Source of the DNA: Thiodiazotropha sp040793985
Lineage (GTDB): Bacteria; Pseudomonadota; Gammaproteobacteria; Chromatiales; Chromatiaceae
DNA: 64,000 nucleotides
Direction of reading: 5' to 3'
Assembly (NCBI GenBank): GCA_040793985.1
Contig: JBFNJI010000013.1
Location: 1-64,000 of the forward strand
The notes under the pieces were generated by a model. It did no database searches. It was not told where the DNA came from and was given only the letters and a program-made list of their open reading frames with translations. Each line of letters begins with the position of its first letter. Positions within the stretch are counted from its first letter, which is position 1. The translations under genes and the position numbers were made by a program. Positions 33,950-43,130 of the stretch are shown here, piece after piece.

Positions 33950-35626
33950 ATGATTGCCCTGGTTGCACTCCATGCCGGTTTCAGTCACAGTTCGCTGGCG
34001 CTGCAATCCATTGCGGCCTACGCCAAGCCCGAGCCCTACTATGACCAGCTGCGGTTGTTTGAAACACTGGTCAACACCAAGCATCAGCAACTGCTGGAGG
34101 AGCTGGTGGCGCTGCAGCCGCGAATTGTCGGTTTTTCCACCTATCTGTGGAACATTCAAGCAGCCATTCACCTGTCAAAACTGCTGAAACAGCTGTTGCC
34201 CGATTTGATCGTCGTGTTTGGCGGCCCTGAGGCCGGTCCCCGGGGTAGGTCGCTGCTGGCCGAGACGCCGAGCCTCGATTTTGTTATTCAGGGCGAGGGT
34301 GAGGCGGCCTTCAATGATCTGGTCAGATTCATCCTTTATGGCGACGGCTCGTTGGAGAAGATCTCCGGTCTGGTCTATCGGGCCGGGGATGCGATAGTGG
34401 AAAATCCCGTTGAGCTGTTACCCGTCGACAAGGTGCCGTCGCCGATTGCGGAGGGTATGGTCGAAACGGATCGCCCGCTCGTCTATTGGGAGACGTCGAG
34501 GGGTTGTCCCTACAGGTGCAGCTTCTGCACGAGTGCCACGGATCGATTGAGGAGCTTCCCGTTGCCACGGATAGAGGCTGATCTGCGGCAATTGGAGCGA
34601 CTCGAAAACAAAACCGTGAAACTCCTCGACCGCAGTTTTCATCTCGGTAAAGAGAGAAGCTGCAGACTGCTGAAGCGGTTTGCCGAGACCCCTGCGGGTC
34701 TTCGTTTTCACCTCGAACTCAATCCCGATCGCATCTCGCAACAGGCGCTGGCGATCTTCGAGGCAGCACAACCCGGCAAATTTCAGTTCGAGATCGGTCT
34801 GCAATCCCTCGACGAGGCCGTGTTGGGTGCCATTCAACGAAAAATGGATATCGCCAAATCGCTGGATAATATCCGTCAACTGGTGCAGATGCGTCGCCAC
34901 CCCGTCCATCTCGACCTGATTGTCGGGCTGCCCGGGGAAACCGCTCGGCAATGCGCCAATTCACTCGATCGCACCTTCCTGCTCTATGCCGACCATCTGC
35001 AGCTGGGAACACTAAAACTGCTTCCGGGTACGCCGCTGAGGGATCATGCCCATGCCCTGGGGTATAGATGGGATACGGAGCCACCCTATGAAGTGCTTTC
35101 CCACCCCCTGCTCGGGTTTAGTGAAATCGCACACTTCAAACGCTATGCCGAGTTATTGGAGCGTCTGTGGAACAGCGGTCATCTGCGTAACACACTGGCG
35201 GGGCTGGTGGAGCACTGCTATGGCGGCTCCCTCTGCGACTGTTTCGATGATTTGATGGGGGTATGCGGCGAGGGTTTGGCATGGCACAACCTGCAGCCCG
35301 ATTCGCTCTTCAACGAAGTGGCGGGATTCGTTCAACTCCATCTGGATCGACAGCCGCTGCTGAGGGAGTGGTTGTTGTGGGACTACAGCCATTTCAGTCT
35401 GACCACCGGCAAGACACCGGCGTGGATTGCGGAGCAGCTGGAAGAGTCGGAGCGCTTCGTTGTCGAAGGCAGGCGAAGGCGCTTACCGCTTCTCACGTTA
35501 ACATCTGATGGCATCGAGCTGATCAAACGTCTCGGCAGCGGAGTCGCCGCCCCCGGTTGTTATGCGGTTTGGCCGAAACAACACAAGCGTGGCAAACCGG
35601 TCGAGATTATCGCCTTGAATGGATGA
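33950..35626 (+). CDS. B12-binding-type radical SAM protein (DUF4080-like C-terminus)
   Basis: A 558-residue protein. Residues 1-130 form a cobalamin-binding-like Rossmann domain (VGFSTYLWNIQAAIHLSKLL, VFGGPEAGPRGRSLLAETPS), though the DxHxxG motif is not obvious. The radical SAM core has Cys186, Cys190 and Cys193 in RGCPYRCSFCTSATDR, then FHLELNPDRI, EIGLQSLDEAVLGAIQRKMD and LDLIVGLPGETARQ. The C-terminal third (about 390-558) looks like DUF4080. The substrate is unknown. It converges on tmcA, whose 3' end is 38 bp away. Confidence 0.88.
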   Translation: MIALVALHAGFSHSSLALQSIAAYAKPEPYYDQLRLFETLVNTKHQQLLEELVALQPRIVGFSTYLWNIQAAIHLSKLLKQLLPDLIVVFGGPEAGPRGRSLLAETPSLDFVIQGEGEAAFNDLVRFILYGDGSLEKISGLVYRAGDAIVENPVELLPVDKVPSPIAEGMVETDRPLVYWETSRGCPYRCSFCTSATDRLRSFPLPRIEADLRQLERLENKTVKLLDRSFHLGKERSCRLLKRFAETPAGLRFHLELNPDRISQQALAIFEAAQPGKFQFEIGLQSLDEAVLGAIQRKMDIAKSLDNIRQLVQMRRHPVHLDLIVGLPGETARQCANSLDRTFLLYADHLQLGTLKLLPGTPLRDHAHALGYRWDTEPPYEVLSHPLLGFSEIAHFKRYAELLERLWNSGHLRNTLAGLVEHCYGGSLCDCFDDLMGVCGEGLAWHNLQPDSLFNEVAGFVQLHLDRQPLLREWLLWDYSHFSLTTGKTPAWIAEQLEESERFVVEGRRRRLPLLTLTSDGIELIKRLGSGVAAPGCYAVWPKQHKRGKPVEIIALNG

Positions 35627-35664
35627 TGCGATCTCCGGCGTATTGCTGTCTTCCCCGGCTCTGC

Positions 35665-37869
35665 TCACTCCGCAGCTGCCCGGGTAATATCGGCAAGCTT
35701 CTGAATCTCGATATCGCCATAGTGCAGCAGAAGCCTTCCAATCAGCCGTCGGATCTGCTTTAGCACGGCATCGCGACCTGAAAGCTCGAGGCTTGATGCG
35801 CAATCCCGCCATGAGCGTTTCTGCATGACGCGCTTGACAAGAAGTCCGGCTTCCTGATCCGTGACAAGCCCGTCGGCCAGGGCGGCGAGGGTGATGATTT
35901 CAATTCCGTAGAGAGTGAGATCATATCCCCGCCGGGCAAAGGCAAAGGCGACTAGGTCGAGCCAATCCTGGTACTCCAGCTCAGAGGGTGATCTGTGATC
36001 TATACCCTGTAGAAGCAGGGCCACCAATCTGCTGGACAGACACTTTAAGCCATCGCCAAGCTGGGGCGGCAACTGCTTGGCATAACAGGCCTTGGCCTCC
36101 CCGGCCATCGCTGCGCCTGCCGGGCTCAGCGGCTGCAGAAACATAACCGACGGGTGACTGCTGCTGCTAGCGGCCCGCAGGCCGATGCGTATGGACTGCA
36201 GATCGCAACGTCTCCAGAAAGCGATCAGCCCAGGCGTTGCGCCAAAGCTCGTGCCAATGTAGTCAAAGCCCCGTTTGACGGCATCCTTTCTAAGCGACTT
36301 CACCAACAATTGGCCAAGCCCTCTGCCCTGTGCCGAGGGGTGGACGGCGATACGCATGATTCGTGCGCCTTTCAGGGTGGCGGCGACGGCGAGTCCCAGG
36401 TGGGCGGCAAGGGATTGGGCCAACAGATGGCCGCGGGGTCTTCGCCGTCCCGCCCAGATCTGTTCAGCCATCTCTGCTGTGAAACCGCCCTCGCTGGCAA
36501 CGAGCGCCACGGCAACGATATGACCGCGATGACGTAACACGGCGATCCTCAGATTCGGGCCGTCCAGAAGATGCCGCAGATCCAGAGGGGTGGTACGGTA
36601 GTGGGCGGTGACGAGCAGGCCAAAGAGTTGATTGAGGTCAGCCTCGCTCTCCAGCAGCTGGTCCTGGGACGGGAACTCCAGGGTTACACTTTGTGCCGTG
36701 GCAGCTGCAACAAGGCTCTCCTCAGCGGCTGCCGCATCGAGGGCGAGAAGTCGGAAAATCACACCTTCAAGAGGATCGTTCCGTGCCCATCTGATGGGCT
36801 CGGAGAGATTTAGCTCCCGCCACTGCGGCATCTTCCGGTCGAGATGGCTTTTAAAACGGATAGTGAATCCCAGCCCGGTGCCCTCATAGCCGTGCACCGT
36901 GGTGGCGAAAACGATGCGGGGATAGCGGGAGAGAAGACCCTGGAGCACTACCGTTGGAATCGCGGCGGCTTCATCGACCAGCAGGAGATCCGCCGACCGA
37001 GGATCCGACAGCAGACGATCGGGTGCATGATACGCAATGCGGCCCGTCTCGGTCTGCAGGGAGAAAGCCGTGCTGGAGGCCGCGGGTAGACAACTGGCTG
37101 CCAGTTCGAAGAGGGAAGTGGCGGCACTCTGTCTCGGGGCCGTTACCAGGATCTCCCGATAACCCTCTTTGATCAATTGCGCTGCGGCAATACCCAAAGC
37201 GGCGGACTTGCCTCTGCCGCGGTCGGAGGTGAGCACCAGGGGCCTCTTTCTATGACCTTTGACCACCCGGACGATGGCTTCGACGGCGTTCAGTTGATCC
37301 CTGGTGCGGCACAAGGGGTGGGTGAAATCGGCATTTGACCGGAAATAATCCCTGTCAAAGGCCGGCGGAGAGGGGATCTGCTCCGGCGTCAAAATCAGCA
37401 CGTCTGGATCCTTCTCCAGGATGCGCGCATTGCGCTGCAGAAATCGTCCCCCGAGTTCGATACTCTCATATCCGGCGATCCTGATCCGCTCGGCCTCAGG
37501 GTCGGCATAGTCACGCCACTGCGACAGTGGTGGAGTCAGCAACAGCAACAGACCACCGCCTCGCAGGGTCCCGCTTACCGCTCCGAAGGCATCTGGGTCG
37601 AAACCGCTGAAGGCGTTGTAGACAAGCAGTCCGCACTCCTGACCCAGGCGGCGCTGTGCCTGGTCGTTGCTCAATGTACGGATCTCTTCTCCCGGCGCAT
37701 CGCCAATCCAGAGGTGGTCTTCGATGTTGAGGCGGTGCAGGATCGCTGCCGCCCGGGTCAGACACCAGGTGGATTCTCCCGCGATGACCAGGATAACCCT
37801 GTGGTGTCGCCGGATCGCCTCGTCATGGAGATACTTGAGCAGATTATCTATTGATAAATTACTATTAAT
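35665..37869 (-). CDS. tmcA: tRNA(Met) cytidine acetyltransferase, start codon unusual
   Basis: Makes N4-acetylcytidine at the wobble position of elongator tRNA-Met. Seen: an N-terminal domain, a helicase-like ATPase with Walker A SDRGRGKSA and DEAAAIP, and a GNAT domain with RIAVHPSAQGRGLGQLLVKS. The C-terminal tail holds LSGRDAVLKQIRRLIG. The first ATG/GTG/TTG in frame is TTG 37674, but 65 upstream codons clearly resemble the E. coli N-terminus: EAIRRHHRVILVIAGESTWC and DHLWIGDAP align with EGIRRLLVLSGEEGWC and DWLWISPRP. The frame stays open to a stop at 37881-37879 with no standard start. ATT 37869 gives the expected length, with only a weak TAAG before it. A frameshift or sequence error is the alternative. 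Confidence 0.9.
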   Translation of the reverse strand: MNSNLSIDNLLKYLHDEAIRRHHRVILVIAGESTWCLTRAAAILHRLNIEDHLWIGDAPGEEIRTLSNDQAQRRLGQECGLLVYNAFSGFDPDAFGAVSGTLRGGGLLLLLTPPLSQWRDYADPEAERIRIAGYESIELGGRFLQRNARILEKDPDVLILTPEQIPSPPAFDRDYFRSNADFTHPLCRTRDQLNAVEAIVRVVKGHRKRPLVLTSDRGRGKSAALGIAAAQLIKEGYREILVTAPRQSAATSLFELAASCLPAASSTAFSLQTETGRIAYHAPDRLLSDPRSADLLLVDEAAAIPTVVLQGLLSRYPRIVFATTVHGYEGTGLGFTIRFKSHLDRKMPQWRELNLSEPIRWARNDPLEGVIFRLLALDAAAAEESLVAAATAQSVTLEFPSQDQLLESEADLNQLFGLLVTAHYRTTPLDLRHLLDGPNLRIAVLRHRGHIVAVALVASEGGFTAEMAEQIWAGRRRPRGHLLAQSLAAHLGLAVAATLKGARIMRIAVHPSAQGRGLGQLLVKSLRKDAVKRGFDYIGTSFGATPGLIAFWRRCDLQSIRIGLRAASSSSHPSVMFLQPLSPAGAAMAGEAKACYAKQLPPQLGDGLKCLSSRLVALLLQGIDHRSPSELEYQDWLDLVAFAFARRGYDLTLYGIEIITLAALADGLVTDQEAGLLVKRVMQKRSWRDCASSLELSGRDAVLKQIRRLIGRLLLHYGDIEIQKLADITRAAAE

Positions 37870-38076
37870 AATGATTACTTATGTTGTATTAGTGATGTGT
37901 TACATTAAACAATGAGCTTTACTTTACCCTGCTTTCGAAGTAGAGAGAAGGTGTATCCTCGTGCACTTCTGCGGTTTTCAGGGCAGAAGGCATCGATTGA
38001 CTCATGGCCGGCTTGACTGTTATCCGCTATCGGCATGCCGCTCTCCCCATATTAACAGTGTAAAGGTATTAATCTT

Positions 38077-40425
38077 ATGTCTGCATTGGAGGTGGCCGAA
38101 CAGATCCGGGTCCAGGGTCTGGTGCAGGGGGTTGGTTTCCGCCCCACTGTCTGGCGCCTGGCACGGGAGAATGGGCTGCGAGGCGCGGTATGGAACGACA
38201 GCCAGGGTGTGGAGATCCTTGTCTGCGGTGAGCGGAGTATGATCGATCGCTTTTGCGAGCAACTGCTATCGCAACCGCCTCCGCTGGCAAGAATCGACTT
38301 CCTGAAACGCAATCCCGTGGCGGCGCTGCCCGAGCAGGATGGATTCGTCATCACCGAAAGCCGTTCCGGTAAGGTGCAAACAGGTGTGGTTCCCGATGCG
38401 GCGATCTGCGATGCCTGTAGTGAGGAGATAGCCGATCCCCACAACCGGCGCTATCGTTACCCCTTCACCAACTGCACCCATTGTGGGCCTCGGCTGACCA
38501 TTGTCGAGGGCATACCCTACGACCGAAGCACGACCAGCATGCGCCATTTCCCCATGTGTCCTGCCTGTGAGGCGGAGTATGGCGACCCGGGTGACAGGCG
38601 TTTTCATGCCCAACCCAATGCCTGTCCGGTGTGTGGGCCTAGAGTCTGGCTCAGTGATGCAACGGCCAAGGGGGTTGCTGCGGATCTCGATGGTGAGGAT
38701 GCGATAGAGGTGGCGCAGCGGCGCCTGGCTGAAGGTGCGATTCTCGCGATCAAGGGAATTGGTGGCTTTCATCTCGCCTGCGATGCAGCCAATGCAGAGG
38801 CGGTTACCCGTCTGCGTGAGCGTAAGGGACGTTACCACAAACCCTTTGCCTTGATGGCGAGGGATTGCGGCGTCATTCACAAGTATTGTCTGCTCGACGA
38901 GGAGGAGGAGCGGCTGCTGAAGGATCCGGCTGCGCCGATACTCCTCCTGCATCGCAAGCCGGGTAGTGCGCTTCCCGGGAATGTGGCACCGCAGCAGACA
39001 TCGCTTGGTTTCATGTTGCCCTATTCGCCGCTCCACCGGCTGTTGCTGGCCGCCTGGGAGAGACCTCTGGTGATGACGAGCGGTAACCGTGTCGAGGAAC
39101 CCCAATGTATCGACAACCGGGAGGCGGCACAGCGTCTTCAGCCGTTGGCCGATCTGTTTCTTCTCCACGACAGGGAGATCATCAACCGTGTCGACGACTC
39201 GGTGGTGCGCATCATGGACGGGATGCCGCGAATGCTGCGGCGGGCCCGGGGTTATGCGCCAAGACCCATCAGGCTTCCGCAGGGGTTCGATCGGGCTCCG
39301 CCGCTGCTTGCGCTGGGAGGCGAACTGAAAAACACCTTCTGCCTGACCCGTAAGGGTGAGGCTATTCTCTCCCAGCATCTGGGTGATCTGGAGAATCTGA
39401 TCTCCTATCAGGACTATTTAAAGAACCTGGCGCTGTATGAAGCGCTGTTCGACCATCGACCGCAACTGCTGGTCGCGGACCTCCATCCCAATTATCGGTC
39501 CACCCAGCATGCCGGGAAACTCAGTGGGGAGCTGGGGGTGCCGCTGATTCAAGTGCAACACCACCATGCCCATATAGCCAGTGTGCTGGCAGAAAACGAG
39601 TGGCCGCTGCTGGGTGGGAGGGTATTGGGGATCGCCCTCGATGGATCGGGTTATGGCGGCGACGGCACGGTCTGGGGCGGTGAGTTCCTGGTTGCCGACT
39701 ACATCGACTATCAGCGCGTCGCCTGGCTGACTCCCACACCCTTGCCCGGAGGCACCCAGGCGATCCTGCAGCCATGGCGAAACAGCTACAGTCAACTGAA
39801 CCACTATCTGGGCTGGCAGCGGGTTGTGGCGCAATGGGGGGACCTGGAGCCGATTGAGTGGATCGCAAGGCAACCGGTGCAGGTGCTTGGGAGGATGATA
39901 GAGTCCGGTGTCAATTCACCGCTCAGCAGCTCCTGTGGACGCCTCTTCGACGCCGTGGCGGCACTCTTGGGGATCTGCCGGGATTCGATCAGCTACGAAG
40001 GCCAGGCAGCGATCGAACTCGAAGCCCTGACATCGAGCCATAGTTCCGACGACTTGGCACCCTATGCGTTGCAATCCAGGATCAGCGGGGAAGGGTGCCT
40101 GCTCGATTGTACAAGCCTCTGGTCAAGCCTCCTGGAGGATCTGCGCAAGGGGTGTGACAGGGGGGAGATCGCCTGGCGTTTCCACCTTGGTCTGGCGCAT
40201 GCCCTGTGCGAGACAGCGGGCAGCATGGCAGAACGGTATGAGTTGGACACAATCGCCCTTTCTGGGGGCGTTTTTCAGAATAAATCCCTGTTCGAACTGG
40301 TTACCGAGAGGCTGCGGGAGACCGGATTCCAGGTCTTGACGCAGCGCCTTGTACCCGCAAACGACGGCGGTTTGGCGCTTGGTCAGGCGGCGATCGCTGC
40401 TGCAAGAAGCCTCAAACAAGACTAA
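38077..40425 (+). CDS. hypF: Hydrogenase maturation carbamoyltransferase HypF
   Basis: Makes the carbamoyl group that becomes the CN ligands of [NiFe] hydrogenases. It has 782 residues with every domain in order. Acylphosphatase part: VQGLVQGVGFRPTVWRLARE. Two zinc-finger units: CDACSEEIADPHNRRYRYPF with NCTHCGPR, and CPACEAEYGDPGDRRFHAQP with ACPVCGPR. YrdC-like domain: LAIKGIGGFHLACDAANA. Kae1-like domain: VQHHHAHIASVLAE and ALDGSGYGGDGTVWGGEFLV. No hydrogenase structural gene or other hyp gene is in the window. amrS follows after 36 bp in the same direction. Confidence 0.97.
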   Translation: MSALEVAEQIRVQGLVQGVGFRPTVWRLARENGLRGAVWNDSQGVEILVCGERSMIDRFCEQLLSQPPPLARIDFLKRNPVAALPEQDGFVITESRSGKVQTGVVPDAAICDACSEEIADPHNRRYRYPFTNCTHCGPRLTIVEGIPYDRSTTSMRHFPMCPACEAEYGDPGDRRFHAQPNACPVCGPRVWLSDATAKGVAADLDGEDAIEVAQRRLAEGAILAIKGIGGFHLACDAANAEAVTRLRERKGRYHKPFALMARDCGVIHKYCLLDEEEERLLKDPAAPILLLHRKPGSALPGNVAPQQTSLGFMLPYSPLHRLLLAAWERPLVMTSGNRVEEPQCIDNREAAQRLQPLADLFLLHDREIINRVDDSVVRIMDGMPRMLRRARGYAPRPIRLPQGFDRAPPLLALGGELKNTFCLTRKGEAILSQHLGDLENLISYQDYLKNLALYEALFDHRPQLLVADLHPNYRSTQHAGKLSGELGVPLIQVQHHHAHIASVLAENEWPLLGGRVLGIALDGSGYGGDGTVWGGEFLVADYIDYQRVAWLTPTPLPGGTQAILQPWRNSYSQLNHYLGWQRVVAQWGDLEPIEWIARQPVQVLGRMIESGVNSPLSSSCGRLFDAVAALLGICRDSISYEGQAAIELEALTSSHSSDDLAPYALQSRISGEGCLLDCTSLWSSLLEDLRKGCDRGEIAWRFHLGLAHALCETAGSMAERYELDTIALSGGVFQNKSLFELVTERLRETGFQVLTQRLVPANDGGLALGQAAIAAARSLKQD

Positions 40426-40461
40426 ATTTACCACTAGGAGATCTTAACTCTTGAGGTCACC

Positions 40462-41535
40462 ATGAGGTCCCGTTTTCCCACCAGCTATTGGCACAGAGTC
40501 GATGATCAGCGGATTCAATGCGATCTCTGTCCGCGTTATTGTCGCGTCAAGGAGGGAAAACAGGGCTTCTGTTATGTTCGGGAAAACCGTAACGGCGCCA
40601 TCGTGCTGAACACCTATGGCAGATCGAGTGGATTCTGTATCGATCCCATCGAAAAGAAGCCGCTCAACCACTTTTTGCCCGGTACGCCGATCTTCTCCTT
40701 TGGCACCGCCGGCTGCAATCTGGCCTGCAAGTTTTGCCAGAACTGGGATATCAGCAAATCCCGGCAGATGGATACCCTGGCCGATGAGGCTTCACCGGAA
40801 GCGATTGCACAGACGGCTCACCGGTTGGGTTGCAGGAGTGTCGCCTTTACCTATAACGACCCCGTGATCTTTCATGAATATGCAATCGATGTGGCGAAGG
40901 CCTGTGCCGAGCACGCCATCAAGTCGGTGGCGGTTACGGCGGGGTATGTATGCGCAGCGCCGAGAGAGGAGTTCTATCGCCATATGGATGCCGCCAACGT
41001 GGATTTGAAATCCTTCGACGAGGCCTTCTATCACAAGCTGACGGGCGGGCATCTGCAACCGGTTCTCGAGACCCTGAAATACCTGAAACAGGAGACCGGT
41101 GTCTGGGTGGAGATTACGACGCTTTTAATTCCCGGAGAGAACGATTCGGAGCAGGAGCTCAGCGAACTGAGCCAGTGGGTAGTGGAAAACCTGGGCACGG
41201 AAGTTCCCCTCCATTTCACCGCTTTCCATCCCGATTGGAAGATGCGTGACCACCCACCCACGCCCCATGCAACCCTGAGCCGGGCACGCAAGATCGCGAT
41301 CGAAAACGGTGTGCGATATGCCTACGTGGGGAACGTACACGACAGTCGGGAGTCGAGTACCTGGTGCCACCATTGCGGTTCTCTCCTTATCGAGAGGGAT
41401 TGGTATGAGCTGGGTGAATGGCGTCTGGATGATCAGGGCTGTTGCCGACAGTGTGGAACCCGGCTGGCCGGTCTCTTCGAACCCGGTCCCGGTGCATGGG
41501 GAAGTCGAAGGCAAGCGGTCAGGATGAATTCCTGA
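40462..41535 (+). CDS. amrS: AmmeMemoRadiSam system radical SAM enzyme
   Basis: A 357-residue radical SAM protein related to pyruvate formate-lyase activators. The cluster-binding Cys85, Cys89 and Cys92 lie in GTAGCNLACKFCQNWDIS. An N-terminal Cys set (C20, C23, C27, C37 in CDLCPRYCRVKEGKQGFC) and a C-terminal zinc-ribbon-like region (CHHCGSLL, CCRQCGTRL) are typical of the AmrS group. TAGYVCAAPREEFYRHMDAA and NVDLKSFDEAFYHKLTGG also match. amrB follows 24 bp downstream. The chemical role is not established. Confidence 0.94.
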   Translation: MRSRFPTSYWHRVDDQRIQCDLCPRYCRVKEGKQGFCYVRENRNGAIVLNTYGRSSGFCIDPIEKKPLNHFLPGTPIFSFGTAGCNLACKFCQNWDISKSRQMDTLADEASPEAIAQTAHRLGCRSVAFTYNDPVIFHEYAIDVAKACAEHAIKSVAVTAGYVCAAPREEFYRHMDAANVDLKSFDEAFYHKLTGGHLQPVLETLKYLKQETGVWVEITTLLIPGENDSEQELSELSQWVVENLGTEVPLHFTAFHPDWKMRDHPPTPHATLSRARKIAIENGVRYAYVGNVHDSRESSTWCHHCGSLLIERDWYELGEWRLDDQGCCRQCGTRLAGLFEPGPGAWGSRRQAVRMNS

Positions 41536-41559
41536 TATAACGGTAGCGAGGTGGTCGAT

Positions 41560-42360
41560 ATGACAGTGATCAGAAAACCCGCTGTTGCAGATCTATTCTA
41601 TCCCGGTGATGCGCATGACCTGGAGTCGATGGTGAACGGATATCTCGCCTCGGTGACACAGCTCGGGAATCCGCCAAAGGCGATGATTGTTCCCCATGCC
41701 GGCTATATCTATTCCGGCCCCGTAGCCGCCAGTGCCTATGCTCAATTGGCTGAGGTGGCCGGCCGTATCAGACGTGTGGTGCTGCTGGGGCCCTCTCACC
41801 GGGTTCCCTTCATCGGTTTGGCCAGCAGTGAAGCAGACTACTTTCGCACACCCTTGGGCGATATCCCAATTGACCGTCAGGCCTTCGTGGCCCTGGAGAG
41901 ATTGCCACAGGTCGTACGCCTCGAAGCGGCGCATGCCCAGGAACACTCCCTTGAGGTTCAACTGCCCTTCCTGCAGAGCGTATTGCAGCATTTCGCCCTT
42001 GTCCCGCTGGTGGTGGGTGATGCGTCGGGCGATCAGGTTGCAGAGGTTTTGGCACAACTGTGGGGCGGGGATGAGACCCTGATCCTGATCAGCTCCGATC
42101 TCAGCCACTACCATGACTATGCGACGGCACAACGTATGGACAAGGCGACCAGCGATGCGATCCTGGCCCTGCATCCGGAGGCCATCGGCTACGAGGATGC
42201 CTGTGGTCGCATCCCTGTGCAGGGTTTGTTGTTGACGGCTAAACGCAAGGGTCTGCATGGCGAGTTGATCGATCTGCGCAACTCCGGTGACACCGCAGGC
42301 AGTAAGGAACAGGTGGTCGGCTACGGTGCCTATGCGTTCAGCGGATCCGAGGCCGCGTGA
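41560..42360 (+). CDS. amrB: AmmeMemoRadiSam system protein B (Memo-like)
   Basis: A 266-residue Memo-family protein, related to extradiol dioxygenases. Conserved His/Asp/Cys pieces are PHAGYIYSGPVAASAYAQL, GPSHRVPFIGLASS and HAQEHSLEVQLPFLQ. Others are SSDLSHYHDYATAQRMD and EDACGRIPVQGLL. ATG 41560 has GAGG 8 nt upstream and is preferred over GTG 41551. Its stop overlaps the primase gene by 4 bp (GTGA), so the two are probably translated together. Confidence 0.94.
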   Translation: MTVIRKPAVADLFYPGDAHDLESMVNGYLASVTQLGNPPKAMIVPHAGYIYSGPVAASAYAQLAEVAGRIRRVVLLGPSHRVPFIGLASSEADYFRTPLGDIPIDRQAFVALERLPQVVRLEAAHAQEHSLEVQLPFLQSVLQHFALVPLVVGDASGDQVAEVLAQLWGGDETLILISSDLSHYHDYATAQRMDKATSDAILALHPEAIGYEDACGRIPVQGLLLTAKRKGLHGELIDLRNSGDTAGSKEQVVGYGAYAFSGSEAA

Positions 42361-43034
42361 AGCGTCTTTTCTATCGGGATTCCGACACCGGCCATATCGC
42401 TAGCTGGATCGAGTACCAGGGACGTCAACTGAAAGCGTACAGGGGAGAGGCGGCGCGCTTTCTCAAACGCCTGGACCCCCAGGCGAGCTCATTCTCGTTC
42501 CGTACCTTTTCGGATACCGCTTATACACTTTCAAGCCCTCGAGATCCCCTGCAGCAGGAGATCCATGGAGCTCTCGATGACTGTTGGCAGCGTCTTGCGG
42601 CTCTCAACCGCCAGGGTGCGGTGATTGCCGTCACTGTCAATCAAACCAACGGTAGGGGCAGGAGCCCTACCGATATCAGCCGGGTCAGGGCGCTGTTTCT
42701 GGACGACGACAGGGGATCCGACCCCGACATTTTTCCCCTCAAACCCCATATCCGGGTGGAAACCTCGACAGGTCACAACCACTACTATTGGTTGGTTGAG
42801 GGTGTTCCACTGCACCATTTCTCATCCTGTCAGCAACAGCTCGCCGAGCGCTATCAGGGTGATACCCGGGTGCAGGCTTTGAATCAGGCGATGCAACTCC
42901 CGGGTTTCTGGCGCCGCAAGAGGATTACCCAACCCCGTTTGCCCAGAGTGCTGGAGATCAGCGAGCACACACCGTTTCAAGTCTTCGAACTGGACGAGCT
43001 GTTCAAGCCGCGATTGAGTGCGGATCGCTGCTAA
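42357..43034 (+). CDS. Stand-alone RepB-type DNA primase-like protein
   Basis: A 225-residue protein that looks like a small archaeo-eukaryotic-type primase of the RepB group. The three catalytic blocks appear in order: acidic motif LFLDDDRG (114-120), STGHNHYYWLV (137-147) as the s-x-H nucleotide motif, and LPGFWRRK (181-188) near the end of the fold. The NQTNGRGRSPTDISRVRALF lead-in is common in plasmid and phage RepB-like primases. No helicase, origin or phage gene is nearby. It starts at GTG 42357 inside the amrB stop, an odd partner for such a protein. Confidence 0.78.
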   Translation: MKRLFYRDSDTGHIASWIEYQGRQLKAYRGEAARFLKRLDPQASSFSFRTFSDTAYTLSSPRDPLQQEIHGALDDCWQRLAALNRQGAVIAVTVNQTNGRGRSPTDISRVRALFLDDDRGSDPDIFPLKPHIRVETSTGHNHYYWLVEGVPLHHFSSCQQQLAERYQGDTRVQALNQAMQLPGFWRRKRITQPRLPRVLEISEHTPFQVFELDELFKPRLSADRC

Positions 43035-43130
43035 GATCGAAACAGGAACCAGTCCACACATCACGAGTGGTGTGATCCGGGCGCGATCGATTTCCCGGCA
43101 GTGAATGGGCCGGTCCAATCCGGTTCGGTG

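Noticed and set aside
43035..43130. Inverted repeat CACAC...GTGTG between the primase gene and nadB as a terminator
   Set aside because: The loop is too tight, there is a bulge and no T-run follows.
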